Positions 24,563 through 34,222 are shown, numbered from the stretch's first letter. The stretch is 64,000 bases of DNA from Kluyvera intermedia (GCF_034424175.1 NZ_CP139986.1:372001-436000); one strand, 5' to 3'. Made by a program: numbers and translations. Notes: generated from the letters alone by a model not told the origin.

Positions 24563-24594
24563 CACAACCTCCCTAATCTTGCGGGGAGGTTGTG
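24563..24594 (+). terminator. yhhW terminator-like hairpin
   Basis: CACAACCTCCC (24563-24573) pairs perfectly with GGGAGGTTGTG (24584-24594) around a 10-base loop. No T run follows, so it may work as an mRNA end signal rather than a strong terminator before gntR. Confidence 0.55.
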
Positions 24595-24646
24595 CCATCT
24601 CCGTGGTAAACTTGAGAAATATTTCACTTTTGTTTGCCTCTGGACG

Positions 24647-25642
24647 ATGAAAAAGAAAAGACCCGTACTTCAGGATGTTGCCGATCGCGTTGGCGTGACC
24701 AAAATGACGGTTAGCCGTTTTTTACGTAACCCGGAACAGGTTTCCGTGGCGTTGCGCGGTAAAATTGCGGCGGCTCTTGATGATCTGGGTTACATCCCCA
24801 ATCGGGCTCCCGACATTCTCTCAAACTCCACCAGCCGGGCTATCGGCGTGCTGTTACCGTCATTAACCAACCAGGTTTTTGCCGAAGTGCTGCGCGGCGT
24901 GGAAAGCGTTACCGACGCTTACGGTTACCAGACGATGCTCGCACACTACGGTTATAAGCCGGAGATGGAGCAGGAGCGTCTGGAATCTATGCTCTCGTGG
25001 AATATTGACGGTCTTATCCTCACCGAACGGACCCACACTCCCCGCACCCTGAAGATGATTGAAGTCGCCGGGATCCCCGTGGTGGAGCTGATGGACAGCC
25101 AATCTCCGTGTCTCGACATTGCCGTCGGTTTTGATAACTACGAAGCCGCACGCCAGATGACGGCGGCCATTATTGCCCGCGGTCACCGACACATCGCCTA
25201 TTTGGGCGCACGTCTCGACGAACGTACTATCATCAAGCAGAAGGGTTACGAGCGGGCGATGCTGGATGCCGGTTTAACGCCGTACAGCGTGATGGTCGAG
25301 CAGTCTTCTTCTTACACCTCGGGCATTGAACTCATGCGCCAGGCGCGGCGTGAATTCTCACAGCTTGACGGAATCTTCTGTACCAACGATGACCTGGCGG
25401 TCGGCGCGGCGTTTGAGTGCCAACGTCTGGGGCTGAAAATTCCCGACGATATCGCGATTGCCGGTTTCCACGGCCATGACATCGGCCAGGTGATGGAACC
25501 GCGTCTCGCCAGCGTGCTGACGCCGCGTGAGCGCATGGGCCGCATTGGTGCAGAACGTTTGCTGGCACGAATTCGTGGTGAGACTGTTACCCCTAAAATG
25601 TTAGATTTAGGTTTCACGTTGTCACCGGGTGGATCTATTTAG
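24647..25642 (+). CDS. gntR: Gluconate operon repressor GntR
   Basis: LacI-family repressor of 331 residues. The N-terminal helix-turn-helix is LQDVADRVGVTKMTVSRFLRNP and the hinge NRAPDILSNSTSRAIGVLLP. A periplasmic-binding-like sensor domain binds gluconate, releasing DNA. The ATG at 24647 gives MKKKRPVLQ, the E. coli start; a longer frame from 24590 is rejected because the added 19 residues precede the canonical LacI start. It represses gntKU just downstream and gntT at 52.8 kb, both of which carry matching operators. Confidence 0.97.
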   Translation: MKKKRPVLQDVADRVGVTKMTVSRFLRNPEQVSVALRGKIAAALDDLGYIPNRAPDILSNSTSRAIGVLLPSLTNQVFAEVLRGVESVTDAYGYQTMLAHYGYKPEMEQERLESMLSWNIDGLILTERTHTPRTLKMIEVAGIPVVELMDSQSPCLDIAVGFDNYEAARQMTAAIIARGHRHIAYLGARLDERTIIKQKGYERAMLDAGLTPYSVMVEQSSSYTSGIELMRQARREFSQLDGIFCTNDDLAVGAAFECQRLGLKIPDDIAIAGFHGHDIGQVMEPRLASVLTPRERMGRIGAERLLARIRGETVTPKMLDLGFTLSPGGSI

Positions 25643-25652
25643 CCCTAACAAC

Positions 25653-25668
25653 TTTGAACTAGATCACA
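25653..25668 (+). promoter_or_regulatory. Predicted CRP site of gntK
   Basis: TTTGA-N6-TCACA matches 9 of 10 core positions of the CRP consensus. It lies about 55 bases upstream of the gntK -35 element. Catabolite repression of gnt genes is known in E. coli. Confidence 0.65.
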
Positions 25669-25706
25669 CAAATTCACTTAGCATTCGCTTCCGGCACGAA
25701 TGGTTA

Positions 25707-25761
25707 TTGCTTATCCATTTGCCCGGCAGGACAATGTTACCGATAACTGTTACCCGTAACA
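25707..25761 (+). promoter_or_regulatory. gntKU promoter with two GntR operators
   Basis: TTGCTT (25707-25712) and GACAAT (25730-25735) with a 17-base spacer form the promoter. Two palindromic operators follow at once, GTTACCGATAAC (25736-25747) and TGTTACCCGTAACA (25748-25761). They cover the expected start point, so GntR would block initiation. Confidence 0.8.
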
Positions 25762-25789
25762 ATTCTTTAGTGCCCAACAGGAGGACGCC

Positions 25790-26323
25790 TTGAGCACGAC
25801 TAACCACGATCACCACGTCTATGTACTGATGGGCGTTTCTGGCAGCGGTAAATCTGCGGTTGCCAGCGAAGTTGCGCATCGTTTAAATGCCGCGTTTCTG
25901 GATGGCGACTTCCTGCATCCGCGTAGCAATATCGTCAAAATGTCCTCCGGCGAACCGCTGAACGACGACGATCGCAAACCATGGTTGCAAGCGCTGAATG
26001 ACGCGGCGTTCGCTATGCAACGTACCAATAAAGTCTCGCTGATTGTCTGCTCTGCGCTGAAAAAAGCGTACCGCGATATTCTGCGCGAAGGTAACCCGAA
26101 TCTCTCTTTCGTCTATCTGAAAGGGGATTTCGAAGTGATTGAAAGCCGCCTGAAGGCGCGCAAAGGCCACTTCTTCAAAACACAGATGCTGGTGACCCAA
26201 TTCGAAACCCTGCAAGAGCCGGGCGCTGACGAACGTGACGTGCTGGTGGTTGATATCGATCAGCCGCTGGATGGCGTTATCGACAGCACGATTGAAGTGA
26301 TTAACAAAGGCCGTATCGCGTGA
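25790..26323 (+). CDS. gntK: Thermoresistant gluconokinase GntK
   Basis: Phosphorylates gluconate to 6-phosphogluconate for the Entner-Doudoroff and pentose phosphate pathways. It has 177 residues. The P-loop is GVSGSGKS near residues 15-22, followed by LDGDFLHPRSN and the lid segment LKARKGHFFKTQMLVTQFETLQEP. Translation starts at TTG, supported by a perfect AGGAGG at 25779-25784 with 5-base spacing. The stop overlaps the gntU start by 4 bases. Confidence 0.97.
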   Translation: MSTTNHDHHVYVLMGVSGSGKSAVASEVAHRLNAAFLDGDFLHPRSNIVKMSSGEPLNDDDRKPWLQALNDAAFAMQRTNKVSLIVCSALKKAYRDILREGNPNLSFVYLKGDFEVIESRLKARKGHFFKTQMLVTQFETLQEPGADERDVLVVDIDQPLDGVIDSTIEVINKGRIA

Positions 26324-27660
26324 CAACTTTAACGCTCGTTTTAACCGCAGTGGGTTCTGTTTTACTGCTGCTGTTTTTGGTCATGAAGGCGCGTATGCAC
26401 GCCTTCCTGGCATTGATGGTGGTTTCTATTGGTGCAGGCCTGTTCTCCGGTATGCCGTTGATTAAAATCGCGGAAACTATGGAGAAAGGCATGGGCGGCA
26501 CGCTAGGGTTCCTGGCGATTGTCGTTGCTTTAGGCGCAATGTTCGGCAAGATTCTGCATGAGACCGGCGCGGTCGATCAGATTGCCGTCAAGATGCTGAA
26601 ATCGTTTGGTCACAGCCGCGCACACTACGCGATTGGCCTGGCCGGTCTTATCTGTGCGCTGCCGCTGTTCTTTGAAGTGGCTATCGTGCTGCTGATTAGC
26701 GTAGCGTTCTCCATGGCACGCCACACAGGTACCAATCTGGTTAAGCTGGTGATCCCACTGTTTGCCGGCGTAGCAGCAGCTGCTGCGTTCCTGGTACCGG
26801 GTCCAGCGCCGATGCTGCTGGCATCCCAGATGCACGCTGACTTTGGCTGGATGATTCTGATTGGCCTGTGTGCCGCGATCCCGGGCATGTTGATTGCCGG
26901 GCCGCTGTGGGGCAACTTTATCAGCCGTTACGTTGAGCTGAATATTCCTGAAGACGTCACCGAGCCGCACCTGGGCGAGGGCAAAATGCCATCCTTCGGC
27001 TTTAGCCTCGCGCTGATCCTGCTGCCGCTGGTGCTGGTGGGTCTGAAAACCGTCGCTGCGCGTTTCGTGCCGGTGGGGTCAGAAACCTATCAGTGGTTTG
27101 AATTTATCGGCCACCCGTTCACCGCGATCCTGATTGCCTGCCTGGTGGCTATCTATGGTCTGGCGTTCCGTCAGGGCATGGAAAAAGACAAAGTGATGGC
27201 GATTTGCGGCGCGGCGCTGCAGCCTGCGGGGATTATTCTGCTGGTGATTGGTGCCGGTGGCGTGTTCAAACAGGTGCTGGTGGATTCAGGCGTTGGCCCG
27301 GCATTGGGTGAAGCCCTGACCGGGATGGGTCTGCCGATTGCGCTGACCTGCTTCATCCTGGCAGCGGCAGTACGTATTATTCAGGGTTCTGCCACGGTTG
27401 CCTGTTTGACCGCAGTGGGTCTGGTGATGCCGGTTATTGAACAACTGCATTACAATGGCGCTCAGCTTGCAGCACTGTCTATTTGTATCGGTGGCGGCTC
27501 TATCGTCGTCAGCCACGTGAACGACGCTGGCTTCTGGTTGTTCGGTAAATTTACCGGCGCGACCGAAGCACAAACCCTGAAAACCTGGACCATGATGGAA
27601 ACCATCCTCGGTACGGTTGGCGCGATTGTCGGTATGGTGGCGTTTACGTTATTAAGCTGA
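26320..27660 (+). CDS. gntU: Low-affinity gluconate permease GntU
   Basis: GntP-family gluconate:proton symporter of 446 residues, as in E. coli. About 12-14 hydrophobic helices are visible. Family blocks are GGTLGFLAIVVALGAMFGKILHETGAVDQIA, IGAGGVFKQVLVDSGVG and VVSHVNDAGFWLFGKFTGATEAQTLKTW. The GTG start overlaps the end of gntK, so the two are coupled. The high-affinity relative GntT is at 52.8 kb. Confidence 0.97.
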   Translation: MTTLTLVLTAVGSVLLLLFLVMKARMHAFLALMVVSIGAGLFSGMPLIKIAETMEKGMGGTLGFLAIVVALGAMFGKILHETGAVDQIAVKMLKSFGHSRAHYAIGLAGLICALPLFFEVAIVLLISVAFSMARHTGTNLVKLVIPLFAGVAAAAAFLVPGPAPMLLASQMHADFGWMILIGLCAAIPGMLIAGPLWGNFISRYVELNIPEDVTEPHLGEGKMPSFGFSLALILLPLVLVGLKTVAARFVPVGSETYQWFEFIGHPFTAILIACLVAIYGLAFRQGMEKDKVMAICGAALQPAGIILLVIGAGGVFKQVLVDSGVGPALGEALTGMGLPIALTCFILAAAVRIIQGSATVACLTAVGLVMPVIEQLHYNGAQLAALSICIGGGSIVVSHVNDAGFWLFGKFTGATEAQTLKTWTMMETILGTVGAIVGMVAFTLLS

Positions 27661-27670
27661 TGCATCGTTT

Positions 27671-27747
27671 GTAGGACGGATAAGGCAAAGCCGCCATCCG
27701 GCAATGAGTGCCAGACCACCTGATTGCGCTGCGCTTATCAGGCCTAC
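27671..27747. repeat. REP/BIME element after gntU
   Basis: GTAGGACGGATAAGG...GCCATCCGGC and CTTATCAGGCCTAC arms of the GTAGGCCGGATAAGG-type REP pair, starting 11 bases after the gntU stop. Confidence 0.8.
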
Positions 27748-27758
27748 AAACCAGACAC

Positions 27759-27792
27759 ATTCGGCCGGGCAATTGCCCGGCCGAATTGTTTT
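27759..27792. terminator. Bidirectional gntU/yhgN terminator
   Basis: A perfect 28-base palindrome (27759-27786) with arms ATTCGGCCGGGCAA and TTGCCCGGCCGAAT, flanked by GTTTTAT on the right. It sits between the convergent ends of gntU and yhgN. Confidence 0.85.
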
Positions 27793-28384
27793 ATCCTTTC
27801 ATCCACATCCGAATGCCATCCAGGAACATCTGGGTTGCCATCATCACCAGAATTAATCCCATCAGACGCTCTAACGCGTTCACCCCTTTCTCACCCAGCA
27901 GACGCAAGAACAGCGACGACTGCAGCAAAATCACCACCGTACCGCCCCAGGCAATCAGCAGCGCAATCACCAGGTGCGACAAATTATTGGGATATTGATG
28001 CGACAGCAGCATTAATGTCGCCAGCAGCGTCGGCCCGGCAACTAAGGGAATGGCAAGCGGCACAATAAACGGTTCTTCACCCGCGGGCAGACCGGAGCTA
28101 TTTCCCGTCGCACTTGGGAAAATCATCTTAATGGCAATCAGGAATAAAATGATGCCGCCGGAGATAGAAACCGTCTCTGCGCGCAGGTTTAAAAACGCCA
28201 GAATCTTCTCGCCAGCGAAGAGGAAAATCAGCATGAGTAGAAGTGCGATTAAAAGCTCACGTATCATGATCGCCTTGCGGCGCTTGGGTTCCGTGTGTTT
28301 TAGCACTGACATGAAAATGGGTAGATTACCCAGTGGATCCATAATCAGGATCAATAAAACAGCGGCGGAAAAGATATCACTCAT
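27791..28384 (-). CDS. yhgN: MarC/UPF0056-family membrane protein YhgN
   Basis: Integral inner-membrane protein of 197 residues with about six helices; function unproven. The family-defining start LLILIMDPLGNLPIFMSVLK and a second conserved loop PLAIPLVAGPTLLATLMLLS are both present. The C-terminal block is LERLMGLILVMMATQMFLDGI. Family members were once linked to antibiotic resistance but have no confirmed transport substrate. It is divergent from asd. Confidence 0.94.
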   Translation of the reverse strand: MSDIFSAAVLLILIMDPLGNLPIFMSVLKHTEPKRRKAIMIRELLIALLLMLIFLFAGEKILAFLNLRAETVSISGGIILFLIAIKMIFPSATGNSSGLPAGEEPFIVPLAIPLVAGPTLLATLMLLSHQYPNNLSHLVIALLIAWGGTVVILLQSSLFLRLLGEKGVNALERLMGLILVMMATQMFLDGIRMWMKG

Positions 28385-28615
28385 TACTCAAATTCCCTGA
28401 TAATCGTTAAGGACTTTCTGCTCTACACCTCACCCTAATCACGGATTTAGACGCGGGTAAATGTGCTCCCCATCGTACGGGGATAAGTTGCATTTCTGAT
28501 TGCGACGCAATCATTGATTAATTTCACTTGCGACTTTAGCTGCTTTTTGTAATGTGATGGGATGCCCAGTGGAACTGGTAAGCATTAACAGCACATATTC
28601 GCAGGATAATACGCT

Positions 28616-29722
28616 ATGAAAAATGTTGGTTTTATCGGCTGGCGCGGGATGGTCGGCTCTGTACTCATGCAACGCATGGTGGAAGAGCGCGATTTTGACG
28701 CCATTCGCCCGGTCTTCTTCTCCACTTCCCAGTTAGGGCAAGCTGCGCCAACCTTTGGCAGCAACGGTGGAGGTACGCTTCAGGACGCTTACGATCTTGA
28801 GGCGCTGAAGGCGCTCGACATTATTGTCACCTGTCAGGGCGGCGATTATACCAACGAAATCTACCCGAAGCTTCGTGAAAGCGGCTGGCAGGGTTACTGG
28901 ATTGATGCGGCCTCTTCGCTGCGTATGGACGATAGCGCCATTATCATCCTCGACCCGGTAAACCAGCAAGTGATCACTGATGGTCTGAACAACGGCGTGA
29001 AGACCTTCGTTGGCGGTAACTGTACCGTCAGCCTGATGCTGATGTCCCTGGGCGGGCTATTTGCAAACGATCTGGTTGAGTGGGCCTCTGTGGCAACCTA
29101 CCAGGCCGCTTCCGGCGGCGGCGCGCGCCACATGCGTGAACTGCTGACCCAAATGGGCCAATTGCACCATCATGTTTCCGGCGAGCTGTCTAACCCGGCT
29201 TCCGCAATCCTTGATATCGAACGTAAGGTGACCACCCTGACGCGCAGCGGTGACCTGGCGGTAGATAACTTTGGCGTTCCACTGGCGGGCAGCCTGATCC
29301 CATGGATCGACAAACAGCTCGATAACGGCCAGAGCCGCGAAGAGTGGAAAGGCCAGGCCGAGACCAACAAAATCCTCGCCACCTCGTCGGTTATCCCGGT
29401 TGATGGCCTCTGCGTACGCGTAGGCGCGCTGCGTTGCCACAGTCAGGCATTCACCCTGAAATTGAAAAAAGATATTTCCATAAGTTCTGTGGAAGAATTG
29501 CTGGCAGCACACAACCCGTGGGCAAAAGTGGTTCCAAACGACCGTGAAATCACCATGCGTGAATTAACGCCAGCAGCCGTCACCGGCACGCTGACCACGC
29601 CAGTCGGGCGCTTACGCAAGCTGAACATGGGGCCGGAATATCTGTCAGCGTTTACCGTTGGCGACCAGCTGCTGTGGGGTGCTGCGGAACCGCTGCGTCG
29701 TATGTTGCGCCAGCTGGCGTAA
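28616..29722 (+). CDS. asd: Aspartate-semialdehyde dehydrogenase
   Basis: Reduces aspartyl-4-phosphate to aspartate semialdehyde with NADPH. This is the branch point to lysine/diaminopimelate, threonine and methionine, and the gene is normally essential for cell wall synthesis. It has 368 residues (E. coli 367). The NADP-binding GWRGMVGS is at the N-terminus. The catalytic thiol is C136 in GGNCTVSLM, and the acid/base His lies in the CHSQAFTLKL region. The ATG follows CAGGATAATACGCT. It is monocistronic, with its own terminator before glgB. Confidence 0.97.
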   Translation: MKNVGFIGWRGMVGSVLMQRMVEERDFDAIRPVFFSTSQLGQAAPTFGSNGGGTLQDAYDLEALKALDIIVTCQGGDYTNEIYPKLRESGWQGYWIDAASSLRMDDSAIIILDPVNQQVITDGLNNGVKTFVGGNCTVSLMLMSLGGLFANDLVEWASVATYQAASGGGARHMRELLTQMGQLHHHVSGELSNPASAILDIERKVTTLTRSGDLAVDNFGVPLAGSLIPWIDKQLDNGQSREEWKGQAETNKILATSSVIPVDGLCVRVGALRCHSQAFTLKLKKDISISSVEELLAAHNPWAKVVPNDREITMRELTPAAVTGTLTTPVGRLRKLNMGPEYLSAFTVGDQLLWGAAEPLRRMLRQLA

Positions 29723-29739
29723 ACATTTGTTCATTGATG

Positions 29740-29766
29740 AGGGGTGGAAGACCATCCCTTTTTTTT
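29740..29766 (+). terminator. asd intrinsic terminator
   Basis: GGGGTGG (29741-29747) pairs with CCATCCC (29752-29758) around AAGA, followed by eight T. Confidence 0.9.
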
Positions 29767-29975
29767 GCGTAATACAAGGAGTAAACGCAAAGATGTTTAA
29801 TTTTATCCCAGGAGTCAGGTAAAGCGTTGGCTATGCTTTAATCAAGGTCTGTCGCCTTGACTGAAGGTTGAATGGAGTTGAAAGAGCACTCTTCTTTGTG
29901 CTGCACCGTTCGAGTCACAAATGTCGCCACTTATAGTGGATTGAGGCGACACAAAAAAATAAAGGATGATGAAGC

Positions 29976-32162
29976 ATGTCCGATCGTATTGATAGAGACG
30001 TGATTAACGCGCTGATTGCAGGTCATTTTGCGGACCCTTTCTCTGTATTGGGGATGCACCGAACGGAATCAGGACTGGAAGTCCGGGCGTTACTGCCTGA
30101 TGCGACCGACGTATGGGTGATTGAACCTAAAACCGGGCGTAAAATCGGCAAACTGGAGTGCATAGACGCTCGCGGTTTCTTTTGTGGCATCCTGCCGCGT
30201 CGTAAAAATTTCTTCCGTTATCAGTTGGCTGTCGTCTGGCATGGCCAACAGAATCTTATTGATGATCCCTATAGCTTTGGCCCACTGCTTAAGGATTTAG
30301 ACGCATGGTTGCTGTCTGAAGGTACCCACTTGCGGCCCTACGAAACGCTGGGCGCACATGCGGATACCATGGACGGCATCACCGGGACGCGCTTTGCCGT
30401 TTGGGCACCGAACGCCCATCGAGTATCGGTTGTCGGCCAGTTCAACTACTGGGACGGCCGCCGTCATCCAATGCGGCTGCGTCGGGAGTCCGGTATTTGG
30501 GAGTTGTTTATCCCCGGCGCGCACAACGGTCAGTTGTACAAGTTCGAAATGATCGATGCGAACGGCACCTTACGCGTGAAGGCTGACCCGTATGCTTTTG
30601 AGGCGCAAATGCGCCCGGATACGGCCTCGCTGATCTGCGGCCTGCCGCCGAAAGTGGTGCAGACCGAAGAACGCAAAAAGGCTAACCAGCTTGATGCCGC
30701 TATCTCTATCTACGAAGTCCACCTCGGTTCCTGGCGCCGTCATACTGACAACAATTTCTGGTTGAGCTACCGGGAGCTTGCGGATCAATTAGTCCCGTAT
30801 GCCAAATGGATGGGATTCACCCATCTGGAACTGTTGCCGATTAACGAACACCCGTTCGATGGTAGCTGGGGTTATCAGCCAACCGGGCTGTATGCACCGA
30901 CCCGCCGTTTCGGCACCCGTGAAGATTTCCGCTACTTTATCGATGCGACCCATGCCGCCGGGCTCAGTGTGATCCTCGATTGGGTGCCAGGGCACTTCCC
31001 GTCGGATGACTTCGCGCTGGCGGAATTTGACGGGACCAACCTCTACGAGCATAGCGACCCGCGCGAAGGCTACCACCAGGACTGGAATACCCTGATTTAC
31101 AACTACGGTCGCCGTGAAGTGAGTAATTTCCTGGTGGGCAATGCCTTGTATTGGGTTGAACGTTTTGGCATTGACGCGCTGCGTGTCGATGCGGTGGCGT
31201 CAATGATCTACCGCGACTACTCTCGTAAAGCGGGCGAGTGGATCCCCAACGAATTTGGCGGTCGCGAAAACCTCGAAGCAATTGAGTTTCTGCGCAACAC
31301 CAACCGCGTGCTGGGCGAACAGGTACCGGGTGCGGTCACCATGGCGGAAGAGTCAACGGACTTCCCGGGCGTCTCGCGACCTTCTGACATGGGTGGGTTG
31401 GGCTTCTGGTTTAAGTGGAACTTAGGCTGGATGCACGACACCCTGGATTACATGAAGCTCGACCCGATTCATCGTCAATTCCATCACGACAAAATGACCT
31501 TCGGGATGCTGTACAACCACACCGAGAACTTCGTGTTACCGCTGTCGCATGACGAGGTGGTTCACGGTAAGAAATCGATTCTCGACCGCATGCCTGGCGA
31601 TGCGTGGCAGAAGTTTGCCAACCTGCGCGCCTACTACGGCTGGCTGTTTGCCTTCCCGGGTAAAAAACTGCTGTTTATGGGCGACGAGTTTGCTCAGGGC
31701 CGTGAATGGAATTTTGACGGCAGTCTCGACTGGCATCTGCTGGAAGGGGGCGATAACTGGCATAACGGGGTACAGCGTCTGGTACGTGACCTCAACCATA
31801 CCTATCGCCACCACAAAGCCATGCATGAGCTGGACTTCGATGAGTATGGCTTCGAATGGTTAGTGGTTGATGACCATGAGCGCTCGGTGTTTGCCTTTGT
31901 CCGCCGTGATAAAGCGGGCAACGAGATTATTGTGGTCAGCAACTTTACCCCGGTACTACGTCATGGCTATCGCTTCGGTATTAATCAGCCGGGCCGCTGG
32001 CGTGAAGTGCTCAATACCGACTCTGGCCACTATCACGGCAGCAATGCGGGTAATGGCGGTGAGGTACGTAGCGACGACATCGAAAGCCATGGCCGCGCGC
32101 AGTCGCTTAGCCTGACGCTGCCGCCGCTGTCGACCGTCTGGCTAGTTCGGGAAGGGGATTAA
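29976..32162 (+). CDS. glgB: 1,4-alpha-glucan branching enzyme GlgB
   Basis: Makes the alpha-1,6 branches of glycogen. The 728 residues equal E. coli. An N1 carbohydrate-binding domain (about 1-115) and an N2/CBM48 domain (about 125-230, with FAVWAPNAHRVSVVGQFNYWDG) precede the GH13 barrel. Catalytic residues are D405 in LRVDAVASMIYRDY and E458 in MAEESTDFPG, with the transition-state Asp in LPLSHDEVVHG. It is first in glgBXCAP, with 2 bases to glgX. The 209 bases between the asd terminator and the start hold the operon promoter, which I could not define. Confidence 0.98.
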   Translation: MSDRIDRDVINALIAGHFADPFSVLGMHRTESGLEVRALLPDATDVWVIEPKTGRKIGKLECIDARGFFCGILPRRKNFFRYQLAVVWHGQQNLIDDPYSFGPLLKDLDAWLLSEGTHLRPYETLGAHADTMDGITGTRFAVWAPNAHRVSVVGQFNYWDGRRHPMRLRRESGIWELFIPGAHNGQLYKFEMIDANGTLRVKADPYAFEAQMRPDTASLICGLPPKVVQTEERKKANQLDAAISIYEVHLGSWRRHTDNNFWLSYRELADQLVPYAKWMGFTHLELLPINEHPFDGSWGYQPTGLYAPTRRFGTREDFRYFIDATHAAGLSVILDWVPGHFPSDDFALAEFDGTNLYEHSDPREGYHQDWNTLIYNYGRREVSNFLVGNALYWVERFGIDALRVDAVASMIYRDYSRKAGEWIPNEFGGRENLEAIEFLRNTNRVLGEQVPGAVTMAEESTDFPGVSRPSDMGGLGFWFKWNLGWMHDTLDYMKLDPIHRQFHHDKMTFGMLYNHTENFVLPLSHDEVVHGKKSILDRMPGDAWQKFANLRAYYGWLFAFPGKKLLFMGDEFAQGREWNFDGSLDWHLLEGGDNWHNGVQRLVRDLNHTYRHHKAMHELDFDEYGFEWLVVDDHERSVFAFVRRDKAGNEIIVVSNFTPVLRHGYRFGINQPGRWREVLNTDSGHYHGSNAGNGGEVRSDDIESHGRAQSLSLTLPPLSTVWLVREGD

Positions 32163-32164
32163 GC

Positions 32165-34141
32165 ATGCATCAACTCGCTGAAGGAAAACCCGCGCCGCTG
32201 GGCGCAAGTTTTGATGGTGAAGGGGTGAATTTCACGCTCTTCTCCGCGCATGCTCAGCGAGTCGAGCTCTGTGTGTTTGATGATGAAGGCAATGAAACGC
32301 GCCACGACTTACCCGCGCGCAGCGGTGATATCTGGCATGGCTATTTGCCACAGGCGCGTCCCGGACTGCGTTACGGCTACCGCGTACACGGCCCATGGGA
32401 GCCGCATCAGGGGCACCGTTTTAATCCGACCAAGCTGCTGCTTGATCCATGTTGTTTCAGCGCCGAAGGCGAGCCGCTTGATGACCCGCATTATCATGGT
32501 GGTTACGACGCACCGGATGTTCGTGATACGGCGGAGATTGCGCCTAAATCGGTGGTCACTTGTCTGGAATATGATTGGCAGGATGACGTTGCGCCGCGCA
32601 TTGCGTGGGGCAATACGGTCATCTACGAAGCACATGTGAAGGGGCTGACATACCGCCACCCGGGGCTGCCGGAAGAGATCCGGGGTACTTACAAAGCGCT
32701 CAGCCACCTGGTGATGATTGACTACTTTAAGCGACTGGGCATTAGCGCGCTGGAACTGTTGCCGGTGGCCCATTTTGCTGACGAACCACGCTTGCAGCAA
32801 ATGGGGTTGAAAAACTACTGGGGTTACAACCCGCTGGCACTGTTTGCGCTGTCACCGCGTTATGCCAGCAAGCCTGGTCAGGCGCTGAATGAGTTTCGCG
32901 ATGCGGTCAAAGCCCTGCACAAGGCCGGTATCGAGGTGATCCTCGACGTGGTGTTAAATCACAGCGCCGAGCTAGATCTGCATTGTCAGACCTTATCTCT
33001 GCGGGGGATCGATAACCGCAGCTATTATTGGTTAAGGGACGATGGCGATTATCAAAACTGGACGGGCTGCGGTAACACGCTGAACCTCAGCCACCCGGGC
33101 GTGGTTGAGTATGCCCGGCAGTGCCTGCGGTTTTGGGTTGATGTCTGCCATGTTGATGGTTTTCGCTTTGATTTAGCGTCGGTGATGGGCCGTACGCCGG
33201 ACTATCGCCAGGATGCGCCGTTGTTTAACGCTATCCACCAAGACCCGGTGCTCTCCACGGTGAAGCTGATTGCTGAACCCTGGGATATTGGCGCTGGGGG
33301 CTATCAGGTCGGGAATTTCCCGCCGCCGTTTAGTGAATGGAATGACCGTTTCCGTGATGGTATGCGTCGCTTCTGGCTTGAGGAGTCGATATCGCTGGGT
33401 GAATTTGCCCAACGTTTCGCCGCCTCTAGCGACATCTTCCAGCGTCAGGAACGCCATCCCAGCGCTGCCATTAATCTGGTGACCGCACACGACGGATTCA
33501 CCTTGCGTGACTGTGTCAGCTTCAACAGTAAACACAATGACGCCAACGGTGAAGAAAACCGCGATGGTAGCAACAATAACCATAGCAATAATCATGGTAT
33601 AGAAGGATTGGAAGGGAGCCCTGAGGTTATGGCGCATCGGCAGGCAAGCGTTCAGGCGCTGCTGGCTACGCTGCTGTTATCACAGGGAACGCCAATGTTG
33701 CTGGCCGGTGACGAACACGGTCACAGCCAGCAAGGTAACAATAATGCCTATTGCCAGGACAACGCGTTGACCTGGCTTGATTGGGAAACTGCGGATTCTG
33801 CGCTCACCGACTTTACCGCCGCTCTCATTCATCTGCGCCAGCAAATCCCGGCGCTGACGGATGACCGCTGGTGGCAGGAGGGCGATGGCAACGTTCAGTG
33901 GCTGAATCAGGATGCACAACCGTTGTCTGCCTTCGAATGGCAGCAAGGCGTGCGCCGGATACAGATCCTGCTTTCCCAGCATTGGCTTATTACGCTCAAC
34001 GCAACGCAAAACGAAGCAAGTATCACGTTACCCGAGGGGGAATGGCGCGCCGTTCCTCCGTTCACCGGAGAGGATACTCCGGTGGTCATGGCTGTCTGGC
34101 ATGGGCCCGCGCACGGAGTGTGCGTATTTCAAAGGTCATAG
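32165..34141 (+). CDS. glgX: Glycogen debranching enzyme GlgX
   Basis: Hydrolyses alpha-1,6 branches of phosphorylase-limit glycogen, releasing short maltodextrins that MalP and MalQ (45-53 kb) can use. It has 658 residues (E. coli 657). CBM48 is at the N-terminus (GVNFTLFSAHAQRVELCVFD), followed by a GH13 barrel. Catalytic D336 lies in VDGFRFDLASVMG and E371 in IAEPWDIGAGGY, with the third Asp in NLVTAHDGFTLRD. It starts 2 bases after glgB and is separated from glgC by an 81-base leader. Confidence 0.98.
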   Translation: MHQLAEGKPAPLGASFDGEGVNFTLFSAHAQRVELCVFDDEGNETRHDLPARSGDIWHGYLPQARPGLRYGYRVHGPWEPHQGHRFNPTKLLLDPCCFSAEGEPLDDPHYHGGYDAPDVRDTAEIAPKSVVTCLEYDWQDDVAPRIAWGNTVIYEAHVKGLTYRHPGLPEEIRGTYKALSHLVMIDYFKRLGISALELLPVAHFADEPRLQQMGLKNYWGYNPLALFALSPRYASKPGQALNEFRDAVKALHKAGIEVILDVVLNHSAELDLHCQTLSLRGIDNRSYYWLRDDGDYQNWTGCGNTLNLSHPGVVEYARQCLRFWVDVCHVDGFRFDLASVMGRTPDYRQDAPLFNAIHQDPVLSTVKLIAEPWDIGAGGYQVGNFPPPFSEWNDRFRDGMRRFWLEESISLGEFAQRFAASSDIFQRQERHPSAAINLVTAHDGFTLRDCVSFNSKHNDANGEENRDGSNNNHSNNHGIEGLEGSPEVMAHRQASVQALLATLLLSQGTPMLLAGDEHGHSQQGNNNAYCQDNALTWLDWETADSALTDFTAALIHLRQQIPALTDDRWWQEGDGNVQWLNQDAQPLSAFEWQQGVRRIQILLSQHWLITLNATQNEASITLPEGEWRAVPPFTGEDTPVVMAVWHGPAHGVCVFQRS

Positions 34142-34222
34142 TCTCTGAACTACCCGGAACCCTACGTTAACGTAGGGATAACCCAAATTCCCCGGAAGGA
34201 CGAGCAACAAAAGGAGTTAATC
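34142..34222 (+). promoter_or_regulatory. glgC leader with perfect palindrome and CsrA-like GGA motifs
   Basis: Contains a perfect 18-base palindrome, CCCTACGTTAACGTAGGG (34160-34177). GGA motifs lie at 34156, 34194, 34198 and 34213, the last inside the ribosome-binding AAGGAG. In E. coli CsrA binds GGA sites in this glgCAP leader, blocking ribosomes and destabilising the mRNA. The same layout is inferred here. The palindrome may present or space the sites, or act as a weak attenuator. Confidence 0.55.
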
